Notes: generated from the letters alone by a model not told the origin. A DNA stretch of 64,000 bases from Bradyrhizobium sp. BR 10289 (GCF_019455385.1 NZ_JACOFR010000004.1:186001-250000); one strand, 5' to 3'; shown: positions 31,864 to 40,838, numbered from the stretch's first letter. Made by a program: numbers and translations.

Positions 31864-33227
31864 CAAACCCCGTCAATAGCGCGCGCGCGATTGCAGCCGA
31901 CGTCACAGCCGGGCGGACCAGCGCGGTCGAGACCGCCAAGGCGGCGCTTGCGCGCATCGAGGCAGCCAAGACGCTGAACGCGGTCGTCACGATCGATCCT
32001 GCCCGCACACTGGCCGATGCCGCCGCGGTCGACGAACGCCTGCGCAGCGGCGAGACGATGTTGCTTGCCGGCGTCCCCATTATCGTCAAGGACAACATCT
32101 GGGCCGGCGGCTGGCGCATCACGCAGGGCTCGCGCCTGTTCGCCGATTTCATCGCGCCGCGCGATGCGATTGCGATCGAACGGCTGCGCAAGGCGGGCGC
32201 AGTCGTCGTCGGCATCGGCGCGACATCCGAGTTCGCCAGCAAGGGCGTCACCAACTCGCAACTGTATGGGCCCACACACCATCCGCTCGATCCCACGCTG
32301 ACGCCCGGCGGCTCATCGGGCGGCCCCGCGGTCGCCGTCGCCGCCGGGCTCGTGCCGCTCGCGATCGGCACCGATGCCGGCGGCTCCAGTCGCAGGCCTC
32401 CGGCCCATGTCGGCGTCGCCGGCTTCAAACCGTCCTATGGCGCAATCCCCTATGGACCCGGTTTCGCCGAGCCGTTCTTCGGCCTCTCCGTCATCGCGCC
32501 GATCGCGGCCGATGTCGCCGATATCGCGCTGGCGTTCGAAGCCATGGCCGGTGCCGATCCGCGCGATCCCGATTCCGCCGTCATTGCGCAAGAGGCCGGC
32601 GACATCGCGGACTTGCACATCGCGTTCTCGCCGCGCCTCGGGCTCGACGTCGCCGTCGACGATGTCGTCGCGAACGGGCTCGCCTCCGCCGTGCAGCGGC
32701 TTGCCGCCGCGGGCCTGCCGATCGCCCACCGCGATCCCGTCTGGCCGGCGGGCGCGACCGAAGACGCCATCATGCCGCTCCAGCATGCCGGCCTCGCCGC
32801 GCTCTACGGAGACACTTTCCGCAAGGACCCTGCTGTCTTCGACCCCGACATCGCCAGGCAGATCGAACGGGGCCTCGCCTGGTCGGGCGCCGATGTGGCG
32901 GGCGCCCTGGTGGCAAGCACTGCGATCGCCAATGCCTTCGCTTCCTTCTTCACCGAAACCGACCTGCTGCTGACCCCGACGGTCCCCTGCGTCGCCTGGC
33001 CCTTGACCCAGCTCGGTCCCGACATGATCGGCGGCCGCGCCGCGAGTCCGCGCGCGCACGCGGTGTTCACGCCCTTCGTCAATCACGCGCGCCTGCCGGC
33101 GATCTCGATTCCCTGCGGGCGTGATGGACGCGGCCTTCCCTTCGGCCTCCAGATCATCGCCCGGCGCGGCCAGGATCGCACCCTGCTACGCGCGGCCCGG
33201 GCGATCGAAATGGCGATTTCGGAATAG
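31860..33227 (+). CDS. Amidase-signature family hydrolase
   Basis: A 455-residue amidase. Lys is in VPIIVKDNIW, the cis-Ser in PGGSSGGPAVAVAAG and the nucleophile Ser in AGGSSRRPPA, so the triad is intact. It starts inside the MFS stop (ATGA), with GGAG immediately before the ATG, closer than normal, so initiation probably depends on coupling. It differs clearly from the amidase at 24744-26135. With the MFS carrier it forms a two-gene unit for an unknown amide, and may work with the divergent transthyretin-like protein. Confidence 0.8.
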   Translation: MTNPVNSARAIAADVTAGRTSAVETAKAALARIEAAKTLNAVVTIDPARTLADAAAVDERLRSGETMLLAGVPIIVKDNIWAGGWRITQGSRLFADFIAPRDAIAIERLRKAGAVVVGIGATSEFASKGVTNSQLYGPTHHPLDPTLTPGGSSGGPAVAVAAGLVPLAIGTDAGGSSRRPPAHVGVAGFKPSYGAIPYGPGFAEPFFGLSVIAPIAADVADIALAFEAMAGADPRDPDSAVIAQEAGDIADLHIAFSPRLGLDVAVDDVVANGLASAVQRLAAAGLPIAHRDPVWPAGATEDAIMPLQHAGLAALYGDTFRKDPAVFDPDIARQIERGLAWSGADVAGALVASTAIANAFASFFTETDLLLTPTVPCVAWPLTQLGPDMIGGRAASPRAHAVFTPFVNHARLPAISIPCGRDGRGLPFGLQIIARRGQDRTLLRAARAIEMAISE

Positions 33228-33325
33228 TAGCAGTATGCCCCTGTTTTGCCCGACGTGTCAAGTCGCGCCATTTTTTGTGTAAGCCGTTGATTCCGTTATC
33301 CCGGCTACTGTGCATGGGGTTGTTT

Positions 33326-34765
33326 TCAAACTTTTTGTTCGATCGGGCCGGCGAAAGACAGCCTCAACCGCCGCCAGCCGATCACGATGCCGGTGACCGA
33401 GAACACCAGCCCGAGCATGCAGAGACCCACGATCAGCACAGCGCGCCAACGCGGATGCGCAACCAGGATCGGAAAGTCCAGCGTGTGCAGCGCGCCATAG
33501 GCCCAGCGATAAGCCCGCCGCGAAGCATCGAGCCGCTGCACCACGCTGCCATCCGCTCCATCGACATCGAACCAGAGATCGCCGCAACGGGAACGATAGA
33601 CAGGCGCCCCCGGGACGGCGGATGACGCGGGATAATCGTCATCGCCAGCAACGACGGACGTCGCGCCGCAGCCGGGCGCAAGGCGCGTCACCTGACGCTC
33701 GACCTCCTGCGCGCTAAGTACGGCGGTGTCTCGTTCATCCGGCCCGACCAGAACCTGCTTGTCGAGACCTATGCGTTCGCGTCGATAGACTTTGCCGTTG
33801 AAGCCGATCCATTCGACTTCACGGGCCGAGGACGATACCGGCCTCTGATCGATCGAGGCCGCCCTCGTCCAGTCCGGCAAGGAGTTCGTCACCGCCGCCT
33901 CGGCCGCGGTCAGCTGCCCGCGCGAAAACAGCCGGCCGTGATCCATCGAGAGCCAGCCGCTGAAAATCCAGGTCAGCACGAACGTCGTCGCGATGAGACC
34001 GATGATGTGATGCAGCGCGTGCCAGCCGCGGTAGGGCGACGAGATCGTCCGCCCGCGGAGCCTCAGCCTGGTCATCCCGAGCGCCGCACCCAGCACCGCC
34101 GCGATCAGAGCCAGCAACGACAGCGTCCAGACCACGCCGTCCCACAGCGCCCAATTGCTCCTGAGAACCGTCGGGTAGATCCAGTGCAAAATGCTGCCGG
34201 CGAGATTCCACGTACGTTCGCTCCGCGTCGTGTCGAGCACGACTTCGCCGGTGTGCGACGAGACATAGACCTCCGTTCCAGCGGCATCGCCGAGCGCGAC
34301 GCGAAACAACGGCCGGTGGCGGTCAAAGCCGTTCGGCACGCTCCACTGATCGTAGTCCGCGTGTGCGACGACAGCCGCATGCGCGGCATCGAGCCCGCGC
34401 TGCTGCGCATGACCCCGCGCGATGGCAAGCGCGACCTCGGGCGACGAAACGGGTGCTCCCTGCCCGTCCAAGGCGCTGACAGCCTGGAGCCGCGTCGGTC
34501 CCGACATGACGTACACCGGTCCATCGCTCCGCTGGATCAGGCGCACGCGCGTTGCATCCGCGATGCCGCTTGCCGCCACCGCATCGGCAACCGCGATCCC
34601 ACCCTGTCCGTCCTGCAGCGGCACCAGCCCTGCAAATCGCTCCGCCTCCGTCAACGACGGAAACGGAACGAAGTGCATCACGATCCCGCTCGCGAACCAC
34701 ATCGCGAACAGCAGGCAGAACGCGATCCCGAGCCAGCGATGCGAGAGGACGAACGCGCCCATCAT
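33326..34765 (-). CDS. PepSY-associated membrane protein
   Basis: A 479-residue inner-membrane protein of the PepSY_TM (PiuB-like) family. Four membrane segments are visible near residues 8-35, 200-230, 245-270 and 445-468, with histidines in and beside them (MHF, LHHIIG). The large periplasmic part between segments carries PepSY-like repeats. Such proteins often accompany TonB-dependent receptors and have been linked to reduction of ferric siderophores. The gene begins 12 bases after the receptor stop, so it lies in the cobalamin-riboswitch-controlled transcript. Confidence 0.75.
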   Translation of the reverse strand: MMGAFVLSHRWLGIAFCLLFAMWFASGIVMHFVPFPSLTEAERFAGLVPLQDGQGGIAVADAVAASGIADATRVRLIQRSDGPVYVMSGPTRLQAVSALDGQGAPVSSPEVALAIARGHAQQRGLDAAHAAVVAHADYDQWSVPNGFDRHRPLFRVALGDAAGTEVYVSSHTGEVVLDTTRSERTWNLAGSILHWIYPTVLRSNWALWDGVVWTLSLLALIAAVLGAALGMTRLRLRGRTISSPYRGWHALHHIIGLIATTFVLTWIFSGWLSMDHGRLFSRGQLTAAEAAVTNSLPDWTRAASIDQRPVSSSAREVEWIGFNGKVYRRERIGLDKQVLVGPDERDTAVLSAQEVERQVTRLAPGCGATSVVAGDDDYPASSAVPGAPVYRSRCGDLWFDVDGADGSVVQRLDASRRAYRWAYGALHTLDFPILVAHPRWRAVLIVGLCMLGLVFSVTGIVIGWRRLRLSFAGPIEQKV

Positions 34766-34777
34766 GTGGTCAGCGTC

Positions 34778-37147
34778 CTACCATTTGAACGCGGCCGAGA
34801 GCTCGTAGGTGCGGGGCGCGCCGAGCAGGATCTGGTCGGGATAGAACGGATCGGCCCAGATCGCGTAGCGCTTGTCGGCGATGTTGCGCACGCGAAACGT
34901 CAGCCGCGCTTGCTCGACCGCATTGAACACCGTCTTGGGGATGTCGACGAAGGCATAGACGTCGGCGACGGTGTATGCCTTCATGGTCACGACGTTGGCG
35001 TCGGTATTGTAGCGATCGCCGACATGGCGGCCGGTGATGCCGAGCTCGACCGGCCACGGCGTGAAGAACCGGTAGGCCGCGCCGGCATTGGCGACGATCC
35101 GCGGCACGTTCGGCGGCGTGTTGCCGGAGAACGAGCCGCCGACAAAATCGAAGTCGGCATAGCGCGCATCGACATAGGCGATGTTGCCCCACAGCCGCAG
35201 CGGCTCGATCGGCCGCACCGACGCCGCAAGCTCGACGCCCTTCGACCCCTGCCGCCCCGCGATGTTGAGCTGCATGCCGCCGGCGGCAGCATAGACGTTC
35301 TTGCGCAGGATGTCGTAGGCGGAGAACGACCACTCCGCCCGGTTGTCCCAGAACAGGTGCTTGACGCCGGTCTCATAGGTGCGCGCGGTCGTCAGGTCGA
35401 GCGGCTGGGTCGGCCCGAGCAGGAAGATGTTGTTGGCCGAGACGTCGACGCCGGTCGCATACTGGCTGAAGAAGGTCAGGCCGGGCACCGCTTCCCAAGT
35501 GTAGCCGATACGGCCGGTCACGGGTGCCCAATCTTTCGTGTACGGAAAGCCCGTCTTCTCCAGCCCGTTCTTATCAGTCGAGTTACGATCGAGCCCGATA
35601 TGCTCGACGCGCAGGCCACCGATCAGCGCGAAGGTCCTCGTCAGCTTCAGCCGGTCCTCGAACGAGAGTGCTTCATTGTCGATGCGCGCGGTCTGCTGCT
35701 GTGTCGTGAGCAGGCCGTAAGTGCCCCGTATGGGATCGACCAGCGACACGGAATCGCCGGGGAAGTTGGCGGCGCCCGGCCTGACGAAATCGAGATAGCT
35801 CGACGACAGCGTCGTCACCATCCGGTTGTCGAAGCCTGCGATGTTCGTGTCCCAGATCAGGTCGGTGATGTTGCCGACGAGCCGCTGGCTATGCGCGACA
35901 TAGAAGCGCTCGCGATCGACCAGGTTCGTTCCCGCGTTGAACGCCTCGACCTCGTTGTTGAACCAGCTCCGTTCCGCGCCATAGCCATAAGCCTGGCTCT
36001 TGAGCGTCAAGTCGGGCGCGAGCTTCAGCTCGAAGCCGCCGCGCAGCCAGACTTCCTGGGCGACATTGCGATTGTCGAGAACGTTGTAATTGGTATTGAA
36101 GGAGCGGTCGTCGATGGTGACCGCGCCGAGATTGGTGCCGTTGTAGTTCGAGACGTAATTGCCGGAGACGATGCCGCTCGTCGCATGCGAGCCGCTGAAG
36201 GCGACCGGCACCAGCGGCGCGCCCCAATAGGCCTTGCCGCGATCCTCGCGGTACTCGATCGCGCCCCAGACCTTGAGGCTCTCGGAGATGCGGTAGTTGA
36301 GCTGGCCCGACACATCGAGCGTCTTGGTGTTGGTGTCGTCCACAAAACCGTTGAGCGAGGAGCGGCTGACGTCGAAGCGATAGTCGAGCCCCTGCACGTT
36401 AGTGCTGCCGCCGGAGCCGTAATGCGTCCGGAACGAATTCAGCGAGTCATACGAGAAATCCGCCTCGTTCCGGATCGCCCCCGTGTGCGGCTGCTTGGTG
36501 ACGAAGTTGATGGCGCCGCCGGCGGCGCCCTCACCCGACATCAGCGAGGCCGGGCCTTTCAGGATTTCGACGGCCTCCAGATTGGCAGTGTCCATGATCC
36601 GCGAGGTCATGTTCTGCGGGCCGATCTTGATGCCGTTGTAGAGCGTGTTGATCTGGCTGTTGGTGAAGCCGCGCATCGAGAAGCCCGCCGGCTCCCCCGG
36701 TGCGTCGCCGGAGGTGACGCCGACCGCGCCCTGCGCAACTTCGGACACGGTGCGATAGCCCTGCTCGCGCATGGTCTCGGCCGAGATCACCTCGACGGTT
36801 GCCGGCGTCTCCCGCACCGTCAAGCCGAGCCGCGAGGCGCTTTCCGCGACCGCATTGCTGTTGAGCGGCGTCTGCGCGTATCCCTGCCCTGCTGCGCCCG
36901 GGCCCGCCGGCTTTGGCGCCGCCGCTGCACCAGCAGACCTGCGCGATGACGCGCGGCGCACGCTCTGGCCTTCCCGGCCGGCGGGCTTGGCCTGCTTGCG
37001 GGATTGAGCGGGCGAGACCTCGACCCGCGGGAGAGGTTCTTGGGTTTGCTGCGCCAATGCAGCAGGCAGATCGAGCGCGGCAAGGGACGTGAGCGCGGCG
37101 GATGCGAGCAGGAATCCGCGCGAGCGTGCAATACGAATGGACAACAC
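34778..37147 (-). CDS. TonB-dependent receptor under cobalamin riboswitch control
   Basis: A 789-residue outer-membrane receptor. A signal peptide (about residues 1-32, ending AALAQ) is followed by a basic, Ala/Pro-rich linker, a plug domain (about 105-220, with GFSMRGFTNSQINTLYNG and EILKGPASLMSGEGAAGG) and a 22-strand barrel ending in a terminal aromatic residue. Sequence type is that of ferric-siderophore receptors, which are longer than BtuB. The start is a GTG with GAGG upstream. The riboswitch upstream points to uptake of a corrinoid or a cobalt chelate rather than an iron siderophore. The PepSY gene follows directly. Confidence 0.85.
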   Translation of the reverse strand: MLSIRIARSRGFLLASAALTSLAALDLPAALAQQTQEPLPRVEVSPAQSRKQAKPAGREGQSVRRASSRRSAGAAAAPKPAGPGAAGQGYAQTPLNSNAVAESASRLGLTVRETPATVEVISAETMREQGYRTVSEVAQGAVGVTSGDAPGEPAGFSMRGFTNSQINTLYNGIKIGPQNMTSRIMDTANLEAVEILKGPASLMSGEGAAGGAINFVTKQPHTGAIRNEADFSYDSLNSFRTHYGSGGSTNVQGLDYRFDVSRSSLNGFVDDTNTKTLDVSGQLNYRISESLKVWGAIEYREDRGKAYWGAPLVPVAFSGSHATSGIVSGNYVSNYNGTNLGAVTIDDRSFNTNYNVLDNRNVAQEVWLRGGFELKLAPDLTLKSQAYGYGAERSWFNNEVEAFNAGTNLVDRERFYVAHSQRLVGNITDLIWDTNIAGFDNRMVTTLSSSYLDFVRPGAANFPGDSVSLVDPIRGTYGLLTTQQQTARIDNEALSFEDRLKLTRTFALIGGLRVEHIGLDRNSTDKNGLEKTGFPYTKDWAPVTGRIGYTWEAVPGLTFFSQYATGVDVSANNIFLLGPTQPLDLTTARTYETGVKHLFWDNRAEWSFSAYDILRKNVYAAAGGMQLNIAGRQGSKGVELAASVRPIEPLRLWGNIAYVDARYADFDFVGGSFSGNTPPNVPRIVANAGAAYRFFTPWPVELGITGRHVGDRYNTDANVVTMKAYTVADVYAFVDIPKTVFNAVEQARLTFRVRNIADKRYAIWADPFYPDQILLGAPRTYELSAAFKW

Positions 37148-37274
37148 GGGTTTAGACCTCGGTATGACGTCAGTGGCACGTCACAGCGAACGAGGTCTCA
37201 TCCCGGGCTTGTCAGCCCTGCATGAAGCCGAATGTCTGTACTCCCCGACCGACATCTTCGCGTGTGATCACGGC

Positions 37275-37430
37275 TGACGGCAGGTCTCCTGGCTCGCGGG
37301 TCGTTACCTTGCATCGCCTTCCCGGGACCGAGATACCCAGTGGCTCGTGATACAAGATTCACCGCTTACAGTTGCGGGGGCAGCCACGGCATTGGGGACA
37401 ATTTCCCCGCACCGCATTCCCTTTTCATCC
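37275..37430 (-). ncRNA. Cobalamin riboswitch A (TonB receptor leader)
   Basis: Read on the minus strand, the conserved AdoCbl-aptamer blocks appear in order: AAAAGGGAATGCGG, GGCTGCCCCCGCAACTG, the CCGCAACTGTAAGCGG core (37362-37377), GCCACTG (37338-37344), CGGGAAGGCG and GAGCCAGGAGACCTGCC (37279-37295). About 127 bases follow before the receptor GTG. Bound cobalamin should lower expression of the receptor and the PepSY protein. Confidence 0.93.
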
Positions 37431-37454
37431 CCTCTCGGGGAAACCGTCGAAGCC

Positions 37455-37483
37455 ATCTAGGATTACGATCAAGACAGAGTCAA
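37455..37483 (-). promoter_or_regulatory. Candidate sigma-70-like promoter of the receptor leader
   Basis: On the minus strand TTGACT (37483-37478) is followed after 17-18 bases by CTAGAT/TAGATG (37455-37460 region). Transcription would begin about 20 bases before the riboswitch. The -10 match is modest. Confidence 0.35.
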
Positions 37484-37535
37484 TGTGCAAGCTGCGGCGT
37501 TATTGCCACAGCGACCAACTTCCTTGGAGACAAGC

Positions 37536-38108
37536 ATGGAAGGCGAGACCTTCCTCTGGCTGGTACGGCACGCGCCCGTCGACGGGGTCAAAGGAACGAT
37601 CCACGCCGCCGATGCACCGGCCGATCTCGGCGATCGCACACAGCTGGACGCGCTGCGGCAGCGTCTGCCGCAGGATGCCGCGAGCTATGCGAGCCCGGCA
37701 CGGCGCACGGTCGAGACCGCGCGGGCGCTGGGACTCGCCCCCAAACTGGTGCCCGAGTTCAGCGAGCAGGAATTTGGCGACTGGACCGGCCGCAGGCATG
37801 ACCAGCTCGCAGCAACCGGCGGCGATCCCTACGCGCAGTTCTGGAACGATCCGGCGCGCGGAAAGCCACCGGGCGGTGAAAGCTTCGAGGATCAGGTCGC
37901 GCGCGTCCGGCGGGGGCTCTCGCAGATCGATGCGGGCGCATCGACGCTCGTGGTGCATTCCGGCACGATCCGCGCAGTGCTCTGCGTTGCGCTGGACCTC
38001 ACGCCACAAGCGGCTTTGCGCTTTGTGATCGATCCGCTGTCGCTGACCCGGATCGACCGGCTCGCCACCGGCTGGCGCGTCGTCTGCGTCAATCAGCGGA
38101 TCAGCTAG
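37536..38108 (+). CDS. Histidine phosphatase, probable alpha-ribazole phosphatase
   Basis: A 190-residue phosphoglycerate-mutase-fold phosphatase. The catalytic motif WLVRHAPVDG is at residues 9-18, the acid in EFGDWTGR and the second His in VVHSGTIRA. A GGAG precedes the ATG at 37536. In Salmonella this enzyme (called CobC there) dephosphorylates alpha-ribazole phosphate or the coenzyme 5'-phosphate. Position beside cobT, whose product makes alpha-ribazole phosphate, supports the assignment. The 3' end overlaps that of cobT by 8 bases. The symbol is left empty because cobC names a different gene in the nomenclature used below. Confidence 0.8.
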   Translation: MEGETFLWLVRHAPVDGVKGTIHAADAPADLGDRTQLDALRQRLPQDAASYASPARRTVETARALGLAPKLVPEFSEQEFGDWTGRRHDQLAATGGDPYAQFWNDPARGKPPGGESFEDQVARVRRGLSQIDAGASTLVVHSGTIRAVLCVALDLTPQAALRFVIDPLSLTRIDRLATGWRVVCVNQRIS

Positions 38109-39153
38109 GTCTGTCAGGCACGTTCGCCTGCGCAAACGTCGCCATGTCGTTGTGGAGGCTGCACGCGAGCCGCACCAGCGGCAGCGCGATCGCCGCACCC
38201 GATCCTTCGCCGAGCCTGAGATCGAGGCTGATCAGCGGCTGCACGTTCAGCGCGCGCAGCACCAGCCGGTGCCCCTGCTCTGCCGATTGGTGCGACGGCA
38301 GCAGGAATGGCTGGCACGACGGATTGAGACGCACGGCCGCCAGTGCCGCGACCGAGACAATGAAACCATCGATCAACACCGGAATGCGGCGCTGCGCCGC
38401 AGCGATGATCGCGCCGCAGATCGCCGCGATCTCCAGCCCGCCGACGACGCACAGGATCTTTTCGGCCGAAGCACCGGCAATGCCGTGACGGGCGATTGCG
38501 GCATCGATCACGCGCGCCTTGTGCGCGCGGCCCGCCGCATCCATGCCGGTGCCGCTTCCTGTGATCTCCTCGGCGCTGATGCCGAGCAGGCTCGCTGCGA
38601 TCGCTGCTGACGTCGTGGTGTTGCCGATGCCCATCTCGCCGAAGATCAGGAGATCGGGCCTGCCCGCCTCCGCACGCGCGACCGCGCGCTGGCCGGCCTC
38701 GAAAGCGGCCGCCAGTTCCGTCGGCGTGAGCGCCGCCTCGACACTGAAGTCACGCGTCCCGTTGCGCGGCTTGTCGGTGACGATGCCCGGCATCGCCTCC
38801 TGCGCCAGCGTGCCGGCATCGACGACCTCAAGGCTGGAGCCGAGCTCGCGCGCCAGCACGGAGATCGCGGCGCCGCCGGAGGCAAAGTTCGCCATCATCG
38901 CGATGGTCACCGCTTGCGGATAGGCCGAGACCTCCTGCGCGACGATGCCGTGGTCGCCGGCGAAGACGATGATCGGCACGCACGCCGCGCGCGGCTGCCC
39001 GGTTGCCTGCAGGCCGGCGAGTTCGATCGCGAGCTGCTCAAGCCGGCCAAGCGCTCCCGTCGGCTTCGTCAGCTGCGCCTGACGCGCGATCGCCGCCTCG
39101 CGATGGACGGCAGAAACTTCGGGGCATTTTTCGGTGACCCATTCGGGGAGCAT
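38101..39153 (-). CDS. cobT: Nicotinate-nucleotide:dimethylbenzimidazole phosphoribosyltransferase
   Basis: A 350-residue enzyme (CobU in Pseudomonas denitrificans naming) that makes alpha-ribazole 5'-phosphate from dimethylbenzimidazole and nicotinate mononucleotide. The signatures FAGDHGI, GEMGIGNTTTSAA and LRLGEGSGAA (with the catalytic Glu) are intact. The ATG at 39153, with GAGG upstream, is chosen over the longer frame to 39336. It lies 10 bases after cobF and should share the transcript that starts at riboswitch B. Confidence 0.93.
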   Translation of the reverse strand: MLPEWVTEKCPEVSAVHREAAIARQAQLTKPTGALGRLEQLAIELAGLQATGQPRAACVPIIVFAGDHGIVAQEVSAYPQAVTIAMMANFASGGAAISVLARELGSSLEVVDAGTLAQEAMPGIVTDKPRNGTRDFSVEAALTPTELAAAFEAGQRAVARAEAGRPDLLIFGEMGIGNTTTSAAIAASLLGISAEEITGSGTGMDAAGRAHKARVIDAAIARHGIAGASAEKILCVVGGLEIAAICGAIIAAAQRRIPVLIDGFIVSVAALAAVRLNPSCQPFLLPSHQSAEQGHRLVLRALNVQPLISLDLRLGEGSGAAIALPLVRLACSLHNDMATFAQANVPDRPS

Positions 39154-39163
39154 GCTGCCTCGC

Positions 39164-39913
39164 TTACGGCCTGCGCTTGAGAATGTAACTGTCCATGATC
39201 CAGCCATGCCGCTCGCGCGCCTCTTGCCGCAGCGCGACGATGCGCCGGCCCACCTCCGTGAGCGCGCCGGACAAGATGACCTGATCGGGCATGCCGAGAT
39301 AGGCGCCCCACCAGATGTGAAGGCCAGCAGGATCAAGCGATCGGAACGCGGTGCCGCCGTCGAGCATCACCACGACGGTGTCGACACCTTGCGGCCAGCC
39401 GCCTTCGCGCAAGCGACGGCCGGTCGTGACGAGAAAGGGCGCGCCGATGTCATTGAGCGGCAGCGCATGCGCCGCGCACAGCGCCTGGATCGAGGTGATG
39501 CCGGGGATGACTTCAATCTTCGGCAAGGGATCGAGCCGCCGCGCGATGCGTAGCGAGGAGTCATAGAGCGAGGGATCACCCCAGATCAGCAGCGCGACCT
39601 TGCCGTCACGGCCCAAATGATTTGCAATCGTCTGCGACCAGGTCGCAGCGACCGCATCGTGCCAGTCGTCCACGCCCTTGTGGTAGTCAGCTTCGCCGGC
39701 ATCACGGACAGGAAGATCGAACTCGGCGATGCGCGTCCTGTCGCTCTCGAGCACATCCGCGCAGATCATCCGCCTGAGATCGGCGAGATCGGATTTCGCG
39801 CTGCCCTTGCGCGGGATCAAGACGAGATCGGCCGCGTTGATCGCCGCAATCGCAGCGCGCGTGAGCTGCGCAGGATCGCCGCAACCGATGCCTATCAGGG
39901 AGAGCGTGAGCAT
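39164..39913 (-). CDS. cobF: Precorrin-6A synthase (deacetylating), C1-methyltransferase
   Basis: A 249-residue tetrapyrrole methylase. GIGCGDPAQLT and LLIWGDPSLYDSS are the SAM-binding segments, and the latter with PGITSIQAL is typical of CobF. It methylates C-1 of precorrin-5 and removes acetate, a step specific to the aerobic pathway. The ATG at 39913 lacks a clear ribosome-binding site and lies next to a strong hairpin after cbiM. A longer frame to 39955 overlaps the cbiM end and is less likely. Confidence 0.92.
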   Translation of the reverse strand: MLTLSLIGIGCGDPAQLTRAAIAAINAADLVLIPRKGSAKSDLADLRRMICADVLESDRTRIAEFDLPVRDAGEADYHKGVDDWHDAVAATWSQTIANHLGRDGKVALLIWGDPSLYDSSLRIARRLDPLPKIEVIPGITSIQALCAAHALPLNDIGAPFLVTTGRRLREGGWPQGVDTVVVMLDGGTAFRSLDPAGLHIWWGAYLGMPDQVILSGALTEVGRRIVALRQEARERHGWIMDSYILKRRP

Positions 39914-39921
39914 TGAGCGTG

Positions 39922-39944
39922 GGGGCGGCCAGCGCGGCCGCCCC
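39922..39944. other. Strong hairpin between cbiM and cobF
   Basis: Perfect 9-base arms, GGGGCGGCC (39922-39930) and GGCCGCCCC (39936-39944), enclose a 5-base loop. No T-run follows on the minus strand, so it is not a plain terminator. It ends 8 bases before the cobF ATG and covers the ribosome-binding region, so it could slow cobF translation or mark an RNA-processing site. Confidence 0.5.
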
Positions 39945-39951
39945 TGGTCTC

Positions 39952-40629
39952 TCAAGCCGCGTTGTGCAGGCGCGGCGTGACGAGGCCGGGCGCGGTGACG
40001 CCGCGCAGCGACTTCGCCAGTGCCAGCACCGCGAGATCGGCCAATGGCTCGATCACGATGACCAGCGCGTAGGCCGCAGCGAAGGACGCGATGTTGGCGA
40101 GGTTGCTCATCGCAAAGCCGGAGCCATAAAGCGCCCAGAACGCCACCCAGGCAATCACGCCAGCTTGGTAGGTCGTCGACAGCGCCAGCGCCTGGCGATA
40201 CTTCAAATCGACATAGGCGGTGTCGCGCGAAATGATCCTCGCCGCGATCGCCTGGATGGCGAACAGCGGCACCAGCAGCGTGGTGACGTTCATACCATAT
40301 TGCGGGATGTCGGCAGGCTCGAAGAACACGCCCTGGAGCAGCAGGCCAAATGCCAGGCCGAGAGCCGCGGGCGCCGCGCCGAACAGCAGGAACAGGGTCG
40401 AGCCGAGGATGAAGTGCACCTCGGAGACGCCGACCGGGAAGTGCGGCAGGATCTCGAAGAAGGTGAAGACGATTGCGGTGGTCGCGAGCGTGCGCAGGGC
40501 GAGCGAGCCGATGCCCTGCTCGCGCACGGTCTCGACCGCGAGCTTCAAGGCAACACCGCCTGCGGCGATGCCGGTTGCGTAACTCAAGACAAGCTTGGCG
40601 CCCGTGACGATTCCGGGTTCGATATGCAT
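39952..40629 (-). CDS. cbiM: Cobalt energy-coupling-factor transporter S-component, CbiM family
   Basis: A 225-residue membrane protein with about six segments. The N-terminus MHIEPGIVTGAKL keeps the His at position 2 that CbiM uses in binding Co(II). It lies directly behind riboswitch B, so it should be switched off when cobalamin is plentiful. The partner genes cbiN, cbiQ and cbiO are not adjacent and none is seen elsewhere in the window. Confidence 0.8.
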   Translation of the reverse strand: MHIEPGIVTGAKLVLSYATGIAAGGVALKLAVETVREQGIGSLALRTLATTAIVFTFFEILPHFPVGVSEVHFILGSTLFLLFGAAPAALGLAFGLLLQGVFFEPADIPQYGMNVTTLLVPLFAIQAIAARIISRDTAYVDLKYRQALALSTTYQAGVIAWVAFWALYGSGFAMSNLANIASFAAAYALVIVIEPLADLAVLALAKSLRGVTAPGLVTPRLHNAA

Positions 40630-40677
40630 GGTTCAGTTCCTTCCTGCCGTCACACCCGACGGCGTTGGTCTCAAAAC

Positions 40678-40838
40678 ATGCACGGCCGGTCTCCTGGCTC
40701 GCGGTTCACTGGGGTTCTCCGGCCTTCCCGGACCTTGCGGCCCAGTGGCTGATCGGAGCCCCTCACCGCTTACAGTCGCGGGGGCGGCTGGGGTTTTGGG
40801 CGCCGCAACTGGGTCCGCCCATCCCCATTCCCGATTAT
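40678..40838 (-). ncRNA. Cobalamin riboswitch B (cbiM-cobF-cobT leader)
   Basis: On the minus strand the blocks GGGAATGGGG, CCGCCCCCGCGACTG, GTAAGCGG, GCCACTGGG, GGGAAGGCC and GAGCCAGGAGACCGGCC (40684-40700) are in the standard order. About 48 bases separate it from the cbiM ATG. The aptamer is close in sequence to riboswitch A. Confidence 0.92.

Noticed and set aside
33938..36949. A 1003-codon open frame on the plus strand
   Set aside because: It lies antisense to the PepSY and TonB receptor genes, whose products have clear domains. Its translation is rich in Arg, Asp and His with no motif, as expected for a GC-rich shadow.
34778..37147. Naming the receptor btuB
   Set aside because: The riboswitch suggests corrinoid or cobalt uptake, but length and plug sequence are those of siderophore receptors, so the symbol is not justified.
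37536..38108. Using the symbol cobC for the phosphatase
   Set aside because: The same symbol is used here for the threonine-phosphate decarboxylase under Pseudomonas denitrificans naming, so it would be ambiguous.
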